A stretch of DNA of 44,494 nucleotides from Gramella sp. KN1008 (GCF_004332155.1 NZ_SJDV01000007.1:1-44494); one strand, 5' to 3'. Shown: positions 1 through 10,372, counted from the first letter of the stretch. Notes: generated by a model from the sequence alone, not told the origin. A program made the numbers and translations.

Positions 1-70
1 CGAACAGAGAAGTTAAGCCCGTTAGCGCCGATGGTACTGCTATCATTGTGGGAGAGTAGGTCGCCGCCTT
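1..70 (+). rRNA. rrf: 5S ribosomal RNA, 3' portion
   Basis: The first 70 bases read as the 3' part of a bacterial 5S rRNA. They contain the conserved stretch around gatggtactgc (loop E and helix IV region) and the closing stretch gggagagtaggtcgccgcc. The 5' part lies outside the window. A terminator follows within ten bases, so this is the end of an rRNA operon read left to right. The exact 3' end could shift by a few bases. Confidence 0.93.
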
Positions 71-77
71 CTTCTTG

Positions 78-113
78 AAAACCCTTTATCTAAACAGATA
101 AAGGGTTTTTTTA
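78..113 (+). terminator. rRNA operon terminator
   Basis: An inverted repeat has arms accctttatct and agataaagggt around a short aaac loop and is followed by seven T. It sits just after the 5S gene, as expected for the intrinsic terminator of the rRNA operon. Confidence 0.9.
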
Positions 114-149
114 TGCGTATAATTTCCTCATAAGGCTTTTCTTACATAA

Positions 150-178
150 TTGATAATCAGTCAATTAGGGTATTTTTC
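150..178 (+). promoter_or_regulatory. Candidate promoter of the orphan lipoprotein
   Basis: TTG at 150-152 is followed after 18 bases by TATTTTTC at 171-178, a seven-of-eight match to the Bacteroidetes -7 element TAnnTTTG. It would leave an untranslated leader of about 55 bases before the start at 242. This is a match to consensus only. Confidence 0.35.
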
Positions 179-241
179 CCCATGGTGCTGCATGGTTTTT
201 TGAAGTAAATTCACCACTTATCAATCAAAAAAACCTTTATC

Positions 242-751
242 ATGAGTTATTTTACAAAAACCATCGTACCCTATCTTTTTATTATTGGATTACTTTTTGC
301 TGGCTGTTCAGATGATGATCTGGAATTTTCAGATGAGATCTATATGAGCGCGAAAATTGACGGAGTAGAGTATTATATGGATTCAAAATCATCTAAACTT
401 ACTGCCACTCGTTTCGTGGGGCCGGCAGGTATTTCCAAATTAAAAGTTGAAATCATTTCTTCTGATGGGCAAAGCCTTAGATTTATCATTCCTAAATATT
501 CTGGTAAGAATCTTTATATGATAGGGGATAATCCCATGCTTCCAAACATCATTGAATATGAAAGTGCCGTGCCTTACGGAAACTGGTTCTGTAATCATCC
601 GGGCCCGAACGAAGTTGAGAAGAACTACGTGGAAATTCTTAAAGATGATGGTAATATAGTGGAAGGACTATTTAATTTTGCCGGTCAGAATTTCGAAGAT
701 AATAGTATTCGAAGGGTAACCGATGGAAAATTCAGGTTAATCACCAACTAG
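242..751 (+). CDS. Hypothetical surface or periplasmic lipoprotein
   Basis: The product has 169 residues. A hydrophobic N-terminus (residues 8-19) ends in the lipobox FAGC with Cys22, followed by SDDD. The acidic residues after the Cys resemble the lipoprotein export signal used in Bacteroidetes to reach the cell surface, which suggests but does not prove surface exposure. The rest looks like a compact beta-rich globular domain of about 145 residues, and I do not recognise the family. The gene stands alone between the rRNA terminator and a convergent cluster, and its stop is only two bases from the stop of the next gene on the other strand. The start is the ATG directly before the signal sequence. 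Its function is unknown. Confidence 0.8.
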   Translation: MSYFTKTIVPYLFIIGLLFAGCSDDDLEFSDEIYMSAKIDGVEYYMDSKSSKLTATRFVGPAGISKLKVEIISSDGQSLRFIIPKYSGKNLYMIGDNPMLPNIIEYESAVPYGNWFCNHPGPNEVEKNYVEILKDDGNIVEGLFNFAGQNFEDNSIRRVTDGKFRLITN

Positions 752-753
752 AC

Positions 754-975
754 TCAGTCAAAAAGAGATTTCACAATGGTTAAAATGCCTTTGAACATCA
801 GGAAGACTGCAGCAGCCGAAGCTAATATTCCTAAAATAAGAATTGCAAGATATAGTGGTTTATCCTGATTATTAAATGCACTATAGAGGATTGAGGGGCC
901 TATCATTGCTAATGGTAGGGCCCCGGCAAGATACTTGATTCCTGTGGTAAGTACTTTTTTGTTAGTATGTTTCAT
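754..975 (-). CDS. DUF6095-like small membrane protein
   Basis: The product has 73 residues when started at the ATG at 975. The open frame extends to 1047, but that extension would run into the coding end of the preceding gene, whereas ATG 975 lies one base after that gene's TAA stop. Two hydrophobic segments (about residues 14-33 and 44-66) flank a short polar loop containing NNQDKP, consistent with a two-helix inner-membrane protein. The pattern matches small Bacteroidetes proteins that I recall as DUF6095. The role is unknown. Tight spacing points to co-transcription with the DUF4249 lipoprotein and TonB-dependent receptor, although the functional link is only inference. Confidence 0.75.
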   Translation of the reverse strand: MKHTNKKVLTTGIKYLAGALPLAMIGPSILYSAFNNQDKPLYLAILILGILASAAAVFLMFKGILTIVKSLFD

Positions 976-976
976 A

Positions 977-1786
977 TTATTCCACGGTATAACTGGTATA
1001 ATCCATCTCTGACAGCCTGAAATAACCAAAAGGATATTTCTCTCCATTAGTCTGGTTGCTAATATTTCCTTTTACGGTTGCAGGCATGGTTTCAAAAGGG
1101 CCTCCGTCATTTGATCCGATCTGAGATCGCAAGATAAAAAGATATTCATAATAGTTCCTCGAAATTCCCTGCAATTCGATCTCGACAAGGTCGCCCGGTT
1201 CAATATCTTCTGTGGAATAATAGCCAAAGATCTGGTTACCGTCCGTGAATTCGTCCTCATAGAATTCCAGGTTGATATTCTCATTGCTGAATTTGAACAA
1301 GTAGTAATTCTCTTCACCTGCCGGATCCGTATAATATGCCTTGATCTCAATATCTTCTCCCGAGAATCCTCCGCCCTGGGTTTGTTCTATATAGTCGATT
1401 TTGGTAACCGGAATCAGAACTTCACTGGCTGTATAAATCTCATTTTCATGAATAACTTCCAGATAATATCTCCTATTTAATTCCGGTCTGAAGTTATTAT
1501 TCATATAGATACCTGCTTCTGCATGTTCAAAACGAAAAGTATCACCGTTTTCAGAACTTATTAGCACTTCTGCATTTCCGACTCCTTCGATTTCTTCCTG
1601 ATAAAAGGCAGATGTCTGGGATAACCGGATAACCTGATTAGAACCGGTTGTTCCTTTTTGCCAGATAATAGATGCCTCGATCACCAACCTGGGTTCACTT
1701 TTCTCGAGATCAACAGTAACCACTTCTTCACAGGAGGTCTGGAAAAAGACAATTATTAGCCCGAAATATTTCAAAAATCGTTTCAT
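977..1786 (-). CDS. DUF4249 family lipoprotein
   Basis: The product has 269 residues. A hydrophobic signal ends in QTSC with Cys19, followed by EEVVTVDL. The Gln at -3 is atypical for a lipobox, but the C-E-E context fits Bacteroidetes lipoproteins. The body (EPRLVIEASI, then beta-rich sequence) matches DUF4249, a family regularly encoded next to TonB-dependent receptors. By position it may be a surface partner of the receptor, as SusD is for SusC; that is inference, as no biochemistry is known to me. The ATG directly follows the TAG stop of the receptor gene with no base between, so the two are probably translated from one message. Confidence 0.85.
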   Translation of the reverse strand: MKRFLKYFGLIIVFFQTSCEEVVTVDLEKSEPRLVIEASIIWQKGTTGSNQVIRLSQTSAFYQEEIEGVGNAEVLISSENGDTFRFEHAEAGIYMNNNFRPELNRRYYLEVIHENEIYTASEVLIPVTKIDYIEQTQGGGFSGEDIEIKAYYTDPAGEENYYLFKFSNENINLEFYEDEFTDGNQIFGYYSTEDIEPGDLVEIELQGISRNYYEYLFILRSQIGSNDGGPFETMPATVKGNISNQTNGEKYPFGYFRLSEMDYTSYTVE

Positions 1787-4168
1787 CTAAAATTTGAAAT
1801 TATAGGTGACAGATGGGATTATCCCAAATAATGATAATCTTACTGCTTCGTTCTTGTCTGTATCAGCGTTTTCTCTAAAACTGATGGAATAGGCATTCAT
1901 CCTGTTATAAACATTATATATACCAAAGTTCCAGGAAGACCTGAAATCCCTGTCATTCTTTTTAGGTTCATAGGTGGCTGAGAGGTCAAGCCGATGATAG
2001 GCCGGGAGCCGATCGCCATTCCTTTCACCATAAACCGGGATAGTTACTCCCTCATATTCATACTGCGCAGTAGGATAGGTGGTGGCCAGGCCTGTCTGGT
2101 AAATAAAATTAGCATTCAATTGCCATCTCGCGTTCAGTTCATAACCTGCGGTAAGGCTTAGATCGTGAGTCTTGTCATAATTAGAATTATACCACTGACC
2201 ATCGTTTATTCCTGGTTCCAATTGGTTCCTTCCGGGTGTACGTTGCTGAGACCTGGAAAGCGTATAACCCAGCCATCCTGTAAGTTTGCCGGTATTTTTC
2301 CTCAATAGGAGTTCCAGTCCATAAGCTCTGGATTCACCATTCAATACCACTCTTTCTATGGCATTATTTGCAATGAGATTGGCTCCGTTAATATAATCTA
2401 TTCTGTTATCTATCTGTTTGTAGAATGCTTCTGCTTCAAGTGAATAGGAATTCTCTTTAAAATTGCGGAAATAACCCACTGCGTACTGATCCAGGATCTG
2501 TGGATCTACAAAAGGTCCGCTTGGTGTCCATACATCAAGGGGAGTGGGCGAACTTGTATTTGATATGAGGTGCAGGTATTGAGTCATCCTGTTATAACTC
2601 GCTTTTACCGATTCCTTTTCATTGAAAGCGTAAGCGATAGCAATCCTTGGTTCCAGATTATTAAAGGATTTTAGAATTTCACTTCTTGAAGAATTCTGAG
2701 TATCCAGAATTTCAGCTTCCCTGTAAATACCGGTTTCCTCATCATATTCAACAGGATTGTCATTTTCGTAGCTGTTAAGACCTTGCTGTCCAAGTCTGAA
2801 GAAATTGCTGAATCTTAATCCATACTCTGCAGAGAATTTTTCGGAAAGTTTTTGTTCGGCAGAAATGTAGAAAGCATTCTCAAGGGCATACTTGTTGGTG
2901 AGTTTAAAATAATTGATCCCAGACTCTTCAACTATAGGTTCTATCTCACCCGGATTAAAGTCATAATAGGTATTCTGGATGCCATATTTCAGCTGAAGAT
3001 GATCGTTGATATAATGGTTGAAATCATATTTGAGATTAAGGTTCTTGATGCCACTATCCCAGTTGAAGCCAACAAAACTTAGCGTAAGACCGTAATAATA
3101 ATCACTATAGATAGCGGAAAGATTGGTGAAAATATTGTCTGAAAAAACATGGTTCCACCGCAGGTTTAGAACAGCGTTTCCATAGGTGTTATCAAAAGTC
3201 TGACTTATCCTAAAGACATCACGGCCAAAATATCCAGAAAGCAAGATTTTATTCCTGCTATTCAGCTTATAACTGAGCTTTGTGTTGAGATCATAGAAAT
3301 AAGCCGAATTGCTATTGTCGGTAAGTTTCAGGAAAAGATGGGCATAGGAACTTCGGCCACCGATTAGAAATGAACCCTTATCTTTTACTATGGGACCTTC
3401 AGCCAAAAGTCTGCTTGAAATTGCACCAATACCACCCTGCATTTTAAATTCCTTACTGTTACCATCCCTTTGGTATATATCCAGGACAGAAGAAACCCTT
3501 CCACCATATTCTGCCGGGATGCCGCCTTTGTAAAGTTTAAGATCCTTAATAGCATCCGGATTGAAAACAGAGAAAAGGCCGAACAAGTGTGACGAATTAA
3601 AGATGGTAGCTTCGTCCAGCAGGATGAGATTTTGATCTACGGCTCCTCCACGAACATTGAAACCCGAAGAACCTTCCCCGGCGTTAGAAACTCCCGGAAG
3701 AAGAAGCAGGGACTTGACTACATCTACTTCTCCAAAGACTACCGGCATTCTCTGAATGGTGCTAATCGATAATCTGTTAACGCTCATTTCGGGTTTCCGA
3801 ATATTCAAACCTTTATTTTCACCGGTGATTACCACCTCCTCCAGATTTTCTGAAGATTTGCTTAGCTGGAAATCTATCTCTTTATCAGCATTAAGATCAA
3901 TAGTTCGCTCGAGACTTTGATAACCCAGGTACGAGATCTGGATAGTATATTCAGCCACAGGAAGCTTTATGGAGAAATAACCATAGTCATTGGTAACCAC
4001 CCCGGTGCCGGCCTCAGGGATTATTAGGTTAACGCCAATAAGGGTTTCATTGCTGGCCGCATCCGTAACCACACCGCTAAGCGTGAATTGTTCCTGGGCC
4101 ATGACATTTGCCTGAAGGAATAGCAGGAAGAAGAAAGCTAAGTATCGAATTTTCAATTTTTTATTCAA
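1787..4168 (-). CDS. TonB-dependent receptor with carboxypeptidase-regulatory-like domain
   Basis: This outer-membrane active transporter has 793 residues. A signal peptide ends near MAQ (residues 23-25). Residues 28-105 form a carboxypeptidase-D regulatory-like beta domain (SGVVTDAASNETLIGVNL, then DYGYFSIKLP). Residues 110-230 form the plug, with GFNVRGG at 170-175 and YKGGIPAEYGGRVSS near 213-227. The remainder is a 22-strand type barrel ending in Phe (TYNFKF), as barrel proteins do. The substrate cannot be read from sequence. The receptor is smaller than SusC and pairs with a DUF4249 lipoprotein rather than SusD. The start is uncertain: the open frame begins with TTG at 4168, another TTG lies at 4156, and a -7-like element overlaps the first. 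Confidence 0.93.
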   Translation of the reverse strand: MNKKLKIRYLAFFFLLFLQANVMAQEQFTLSGVVTDAASNETLIGVNLIIPEAGTGVVTNDYGYFSIKLPVAEYTIQISYLGYQSLERTIDLNADKEIDFQLSKSSENLEEVVITGENKGLNIRKPEMSVNRLSISTIQRMPVVFGEVDVVKSLLLLPGVSNAGEGSSGFNVRGGAVDQNLILLDEATIFNSSHLFGLFSVFNPDAIKDLKLYKGGIPAEYGGRVSSVLDIYQRDGNSKEFKMQGGIGAISSRLLAEGPIVKDKGSFLIGGRSSYAHLFLKLTDNSNSAYFYDLNTKLSYKLNSRNKILLSGYFGRDVFRISQTFDNTYGNAVLNLRWNHVFSDNIFTNLSAIYSDYYYGLTLSFVGFNWDSGIKNLNLKYDFNHYINDHLQLKYGIQNTYYDFNPGEIEPIVEESGINYFKLTNKYALENAFYISAEQKLSEKFSAEYGLRFSNFFRLGQQGLNSYENDNPVEYDEETGIYREAEILDTQNSSRSEILKSFNNLEPRIAIAYAFNEKESVKASYNRMTQYLHLISNTSSPTPLDVWTPSGPFVDPQILDQYAVGYFRNFKENSYSLEAEAFYKQIDNRIDYINGANLIANNAIERVVLNGESRAYGLELLLRKNTGKLTGWLGYTLSRSQQRTPGRNQLEPGINDGQWYNSNYDKTHDLSLTAGYELNARWQLNANFIYQTGLATTYPTAQYEYEGVTIPVYGERNGDRLPAYHRLDLSATYEPKKNDRDFRSSWNFGIYNVYNRMNAYSISFRENADTDKNEAVRLSLFGIIPSVTYNFKF

Positions 4169-4173
4169 AAATA
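4166..4173 (-). promoter_or_regulatory. Candidate -7 element at the receptor gene start
   Basis: On the minus strand this reads TATTTTTG, a full match to TAnnTTTG. No TTG is seen at the expected -33 distance. If used, transcription would begin inside or just after the TTG codon at 4168, favouring the TTG at 4156 or a leaderless message. It could separate the receptor from the exporter gene upstream. Confidence 0.35.
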
Positions 4174-4197
4174 GAATTAAGTCGGCTAATAAAAAAT

Positions 4198-5424
4198 TTA
4201 AACTTCAGTAAGGTTCAGGCTTTTCCGCTCTTTCTTATTAAATCGAAAGAGAAGCGCAAAACTTACTAAAAGACAGGATAGCTGGATAATTGCCAGCGGG
4301 ACTGAGCTTCCTGAATGAAAAAGACTTATAAGGAAAGAGGTTAATGCTCCCAGAATCATTTTTAAACTCCCAATGAGTGCGGAGGCCCTTCCGGCTTTTT
4401 TCTCAAACGGTTCCAGTGACAGGGCAGTAGTGTTGGGATTCTGAAATCCCAGAAGAAAGAGCATGAGAAAAATTAGTACTGCCGTTGGAACAAATCCGAA
4501 TTTAAAAATAGCGCTTACAAGAAAAAAGGCTGAAAGTATCAGGAGTAATACACTATTAAAGAGAGTGATCTGAAGTGTGCTGAATTTTCTTAGAAAAAGC
4601 CGGTTGATCTGGCTTCCCAGAATCAGTCCGCCGGCATTAAGACCAAATAGCAGTCCGAATTCTTTCTGACTCAGGCCAAAATTTTCCATAAAAAGTTTCG
4701 GTGCGCCAGAAATATATGCAAACATAGCTCCAATAGCGAAACTGCCTGCCATTGCGAAACTCCAGAAACCGGGATGTGTTAAGATTCCAAAATATTTGAT
4801 AGCTACCTGCTTTGGTTTCAATTCCACGCTGCTGTCCGGTACTATGCTTTCAGGAAGAAATCGGGTAACACTTATCATCATAAGCAGGCAAAAGCCGGCG
4901 AGGAAGAGAAAGATCATTTCCCAGCCAAAAGCTTCTATGATAAAACTCCCTACCGTGGGTGCTATGATAGGTGCGCCACCCATAATAAGCATGAGTATTG
5001 AAATTGCGCCGGCAACTTCATTTACCGGAAAAATATCCCTTACTACGGCTTTGGCAGCTACCATTCCAGCTGCGGCACCAATCGCCAGGAAGAATCTTGA
5101 AATGACAAGCCATTCAAGGTTTGGAGAATACATACAGCTTAAGGCGGAAAGAAAATAAATTCCCAGGCCGATTAATAAAGGTCTTTTTCTTCCGAATTTG
5201 TCCATGATTGGGCCATAGGCTAACTGCCCGATAGAAATTCCTATAAAATAACTGGTAAGGGTAAGGCCAATTTCACTGATGGAAGTGTCAAAATCCTCGG
5301 CGATACTGGCGAAACCCGGCAAATAAGCATCGATGGAAAATGGTCCAAGTGCGATAAGAGTTCCCAGAACCAGTAAAATAATATATTCCTGTTTTTTGTT
5401 TCTTTCAGTGGAGCTCCGGTTCAT
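4198..5424 (-). CDS. MFS multidrug exporter, Bcr/CflA type
   Basis: The product has 408 residues and about twelve transmembrane helices, the usual MFS layout. The first helix contains LIALGPFSIDAYLPG, the Bcr/CflA signature with the acidic residue in helix 1. The loop between helices 2 and 3 carries the MFS motif A (GPIMDKFGRKRP, about residues 71-82). Members export drugs or metabolites (bicyclomycin, chloramphenicol, cysteine) by proton antiport. The gene is 29 bases upstream of the TonB-dependent receptor on the same strand, so export and outer-membrane uptake could be co-expressed. A -7-like element in the gap leaves this open. The ATG start is well placed before helix 1. Confidence 0.9.
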   Translation of the reverse strand: MNRSSTERNKKQEYIILLVLGTLIALGPFSIDAYLPGFASIAEDFDTSISEIGLTLTSYFIGISIGQLAYGPIMDKFGRKRPLLIGLGIYFLSALSCMYSPNLEWLVISRFFLAIGAAAGMVAAKAVVRDIFPVNEVAGAISILMLIMGGAPIIAPTVGSFIIEAFGWEMIFLFLAGFCLLMMISVTRFLPESIVPDSSVELKPKQVAIKYFGILTHPGFWSFAMAGSFAIGAMFAYISGAPKLFMENFGLSQKEFGLLFGLNAGGLILGSQINRLFLRKFSTLQITLFNSVLLLILSAFFLVSAIFKFGFVPTAVLIFLMLFLLGFQNPNTTALSLEPFEKKAGRASALIGSLKMILGALTSFLISLFHSGSSVPLAIIQLSCLLVSFALLFRFNKKERKSLNLTEV

Positions 5425-5511
5425 TTTGCAAATTTCAATAAACGGAATATGCTGTTCTAATTTCGATGCCTGTTTAACGAAAGATTAAACTATTTTGATC
5501 GGATTTACTCA

Positions 5512-5546
5512 ATATAAAAAGCCGGATCGTATTGGATCCGGCCTTT
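5512..5546 (-). terminator. Terminator of icd
   Basis: Arms gccggatc (5521-5528) and gatccggc (5535-5542) enclose a six-base loop. On the minus strand the hairpin is followed by TTTTTATATT. It lies 27 bases past the icd stop. Confidence 0.88.
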
Positions 5547-5568
5547 ATTTCAGTTGTCGGTTGAAAGC

Positions 5569-7800
<2,232 letters not shown>

Positions 7801-7940
7801 TTATGTTTTTGGTTGCAATATATTTAAAGAAAGCCCCGGAATGCCAGGGCGCGTTATCACCCGCGCAATATACGGTTTTTGGGGCGTTTATCCTAAGTGA
7901 AAAGATCGACTATGCTGTTAAGAAATCATAAATAATAAAT

Positions 7941-7980
7941 AAAAAAGCCATTTCATTTTATGGCTAAAATGAAATGGCTT
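7941..7980 (-). terminator. Orphan strong intrinsic terminator-like hairpin
   Basis: Perfect 16-base arms (7945-7960 and 7965-7980) surround the loop tggc. On the minus strand they are followed by six T and more AT-rich sequence. No gene precedes it on the minus strand before the rplS terminator about 350 bases upstream. It may back up rplS termination, end an unrecognised small RNA, or act within the icd leader region. Confidence 0.75.
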
Positions 7981-8327
7981 CTACCGAAACAGTATTTTAT
8001 CACTCTGATGTGAGAAAGTAATGAAAACTCTCTGGTGTATACTGCTTCTGATGATTCAATTTTAAAGGATTTAAAAAAGAACCAAAATGGGCTTTTATCT
8101 TTCAAACTGATTTTGACATTGCAAAATATAAGGTGTTATATAGAAGATAAAAACCGTATGTAAAGAACTTGCTTTACGGGAAAAACAGGTTTAGTGAGAA
8201 ATCCTTTTGTCATTCTTTGAATTCCTGAATTTCACAGTTAAATATAATAAAAACACTACTGTCTTATCAGTATTTTAACGTTTAAGTTTTTAAGGAATCC
8301 TCAGCTTTGGTAGGAGATTTTTGGTAA

Positions 8328-8360
8328 TAAAAAAAGCTCCATGCGATTGCATAGAGCTTT
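8328..8360 (-). terminator. Terminator of rplS
   Basis: Arms aaagctccatgc (8333-8344) and gcatagagcttt (8349-8360) pair at 11 of 12 positions around gatt. On the minus strand seven T follow. It lies 24 bases past the rplS stop. Confidence 0.87.
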
Positions 8361-8383
8361 GGATTGTATAATGGTGTTGAAAA

Positions 8384-8734
8384 TTATCTTTTCGCTTCCT
8401 GAATACGTGCTTTCTTCCCGGTAAGTCCTCTAAAGTAGAAGATTCTCTTTCTTCTTACCTTACCACGCTTATTCACTTCAATCTTCTGAATAGCAGGTAG
8501 ATTGATAGGGAAGATTCTTTCTACTCCAACAGTACCACTCATTTTTCTGATGGTAAATGTTTGAGAAGCACCTGTTCCTCTTTTCTGAATTACAGTACCT
8601 CTAAAGAACTGGGTTCTGGTCTTCTGTCCTTCCTTAATTTCATAATAAACAGTGATGGTATCACCGGCTGAGAATTGTGGCAGGTCTTTCTTGTCTACGA
8701 ATTCGTCCTGAACGTATTTTACTAACGATTCCAT
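8384..8734 (-). CDS. rplS: 50S ribosomal protein L19
   Basis: The product has 116 residues, the normal L19 length. It sits at the interface of the large and small ribosomal subunits. The recognisable core is FSAGDTITVYYEIKEG, RGTVIQKRGTG, FTIRKMSGTVGVERIFPINLP and the basic tail KVRRKRIFYFRGLTGKKARI. Unlike E. coli, where rplS ends a trmD operon without its own promoter, this gene has a good promoter in the 117-base gap after trmD and its own terminator, so it can be expressed separately. A short leader of about 65 bases with an inverted repeat precedes it. Confidence 0.98.
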   Translation of the reverse strand: MESLVKYVQDEFVDKKDLPQFSAGDTITVYYEIKEGQKTRTQFFRGTVIQKRGTGASQTFTIRKMSGTVGVERIFPINLPAIQKIEVNKRGKVRRKRIFYFRGLTGKKARIQEAKR

Positions 8735-8800
8735 TTTTGATAGTTTAAAGTAAAATCCAAAACAACATTCACGGTTATCGCCAGAGGTTATTTTAGAATG
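8735..8800 (-). promoter_or_regulatory. rplS 5' leader, possible ribosomal-protein autoregulatory element
   Basis: This is the transcript region between the predicted start near 8800 and the rplS ATG. The pentamer GAATG/CATTC (8796-8800 with 8766-8770) brackets a conserved-looking core containing AUAACC twice, separated by CUCUGGCG. The stem would begin at the first transcribed bases. I recall leader RNAs being proposed for L19 in Flavobacteria, but I cannot confirm this sequence belongs to that class. Confidence 0.4.
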
Positions 8801-8804
8801 AGTG

Positions 8805-8834
8805 CAAAATTAATTAATTTATATTACTGTACAA
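8805..8834 (-). promoter_or_regulatory. rplS promoter
   Basis: On the minus strand TTG (8834-8832), exactly 19 bases, then TAATTTTG (8812-8805). Both elements and the spacing match the Bacteroidetes housekeeping consensus. This is the cleanest promoter in the window, with a predicted start near 8800. Confidence 0.72.
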
Positions 8835-8851
8835 GCCTGTTTTCTAAAAAA

Positions 8852-9532
8852 TTACTCTTCCTCTAAAAGATCAGGCCTTAATTGTTTTGTTCTTTCATAA
8901 GCTTGTTCTTCCCGCCAGGCTTCAATTTTGGGGAAATTTCCGGATGTTAGTACCTCGGGAACTTCCCAGCCTTTATATTCGGCAGGCCTGGTATAAACAG
9001 GCGGAGCCAGCAAATTGTCCTGAAATGAATCGGTTAGGGCCGAGGTTTCATTGCCTAGAACACCGGGCAGCAACCTTATAATTGCATCACAGAGAACGGC
9101 GGCACCAAGTTCCCCTCCCGAGAGTACATAATCTCCTATAGAGATCTCTTTGGTGATGAACTGGTCGCGTACACGTTGGTCTACTCCTTTGTAATGACCG
9201 CATAGAATTATAATGTTTTCCTGAAGCGAAAGCCTGTTAGCCATTTTCTGATTAAACCTTTCACCATCTGGCGTCATATATATTACCTCCTGGTAATCCC
9301 TCTCAGACTTCAGTTTTGAAATGCATTTATCTATAGGTTCGATCATCATCACCATTCCTGCGCCTCCACCAAACTGGTAATCGTCTACCTGCTTATAATT
9401 ATCAGTAGTATAGTCCCTCAGGTTATGTAAATGTACCTGCACCAATCCTTTTTTGATAGCTCGCTGAAGTATTGAAGCTTCAAACGGACTTTTAAGAATA
9501 TCGGGTACTACGGTAATTATATCGATACGCAT
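8852..9532 (-). CDS. trmD: tRNA (guanine-N1-)-methyltransferase TrmD
   Basis: The product has 226 residues, the usual length. It methylates G37 of tRNAs carrying G36 with S-adenosylmethionine, preventing +1 frameshifts. It begins [11 protein letters not shown], carries [18 protein letters not shown] (about 51-68), and has the trefoil-knot SAM site with [12 protein letters not shown] and [15 protein letters not shown]. The C-terminal domain has PPVYTRP and [12 protein letters not shown]. It lies 44 bases downstream of the coiled-coil membrane protein gene and upstream of rplS on the same strand. Confidence 0.98.
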   Translation of the reverse strand: MRIDIITVVPDILKSPFEASILQRAIKKGLVQVHLHNLRDYTTDNYKQVDDYQFGGGAGMVMMIEPIDKCISKLKSERDYQEVIYMTPDGERFNQKMANRLSLQENIIILCGHYKGVDQRVRDQFITKEISIGDYVLSGGELGAAVLCDAIIRLLPGVLGNETSALTDSFQDNLLAPPVYTRPAEYKGWEVPEVLTSGNFPKIEAWREEQAYERTKQLRPDLLEEE

Positions 9533-9576
9533 CTAAAATGAATTATAATTTGGCAAGCCTATCAGCGAAAACGGAA

Positions 9577-10170
9577 TTACGAATTTCCGCTTGCCTTGTT
9601 ACGTTCATCCTGGAGCATTCTGCCCAGGCGTTGTTCTTTTTCCAGAGCCTTGGTACGGTATGCATCAAACTCCTTTTCCGTTTCATTAAGCTTTTGCTTC
9701 GCATCACGGGTAGCAACATGAGAACTTTTGTAACGGAAAAACAGTATAAGCAGGATCACAACGAGCACGGCTACTATTCCCCACATCATGGCTTTATATC
9801 CACCTTTACTAAACGGCATTCCAAGAAACATAAGAGCATCTTTTTCTTCGCTCACCCTTTTCAGGTCTTCCTGAGTGGATTGAAGTTCGCTTTTTAATTT
9901 TTCAATCTCATCATTTTGCTGATCTACCGTGTTTTTCTGAACGATTATCTCTTCCTTTAATTCGGTAATATAATTCCTGGTGGTGTTTCTAAGACCTATT
10001 AACTTGTCATAGTCCACAACCTTGTAGCCCTGATAATTATTAGATTCTTCTATAAGTTTAGTGAATTCGTCCTGTACCGGGGTTTCGGTCTTAAGACTGT
10101 CTGTTTGGGCATTCATCTGAAATACACTAACAAGAATAAAAACAGCAAAAATGTAATTTTTCTTACTCAT
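9577..10170 (-). CDS. Exported coiled-coil, single-pass membrane protein of unknown function
   Basis: The product has 197 residues from ATG 10170. That start is chosen because a signal peptide (MSKKNYIFAVFILVSVF, cleavage near NAQ) begins there, while the open frame reaches 10209 only through a polar extension. Next come a linker (about 22-65), a predicted coiled coil (about 66-112, rich in E, K and Q heptads), a transmembrane helix (about 130-148, GIVAVLVVILLILFF), and a charged cytoplasmic coiled tail (about 155-190). The gene is placed before trmD. Homologues beside trmD have, as I recall, sometimes been labelled as tRNA methyltransferase by proximity, yet nothing here resembles a methyltransferase. 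It may link envelope and cytoplasm, but the function is unknown. Confidence 0.82.
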   Translation of the reverse strand: MSKKNYIFAVFILVSVFQMNAQTDSLKTETPVQDEFTKLIEESNNYQGYKVVDYDKLIGLRNTTRNYITELKEEIIVQKNTVDQQNDEIEKLKSELQSTQEDLKRVSEEKDALMFLGMPFSKGGYKAMMWGIVAVLVVILLILFFRYKSSHVATRDAKQKLNETEKEFDAYRTKALEKEQRLGRMLQDERNKASGNS

Positions 10171-10321
10171 TTTCTGGGGTTTGATTTTGTTTGGGTTCAT
10201 AAACAACAACGAGCGAATGTAATAGTTAGTATTTCAGATTTTCGGGAAGAAATTCGCCTTTTGCAGGTTTTTTAAAATGTTTTAAATCAGTTTTTTAATG
10301 ACTTTAAAGTGGCGCAAAAAT

Positions 10322-10356
10322 AAAAAAACCCCGCGAAAGGCGGGGTCATTTTTTAA
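10322..10356. terminator. Bidirectional terminator between gap and the coiled-coil gene
   Basis: Arms accccgc and gcggggt enclose gaaag. Seven A precede and six T follow, so it can stop transcription on both strands. It lies 17 bases past the gap stop. Confidence 0.88.
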
Positions 10357-10372
10357 TAAAATCTGGTAATAT

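Noticed and set aside
976..1047. N-terminal extension of the DUF6095 gene, or a frameshifted fusion with DUF4249
   Set aside because: The extension overlaps the intact end of the DUF4249 gene in another frame; TAA, one base, ATG gives a clean gene junction instead.
8040..8330. Small protein genes in the icd-rplS gap
   Set aside because: No frame with a plausible start, length and composition is visible on either strand; the region looks non-coding.
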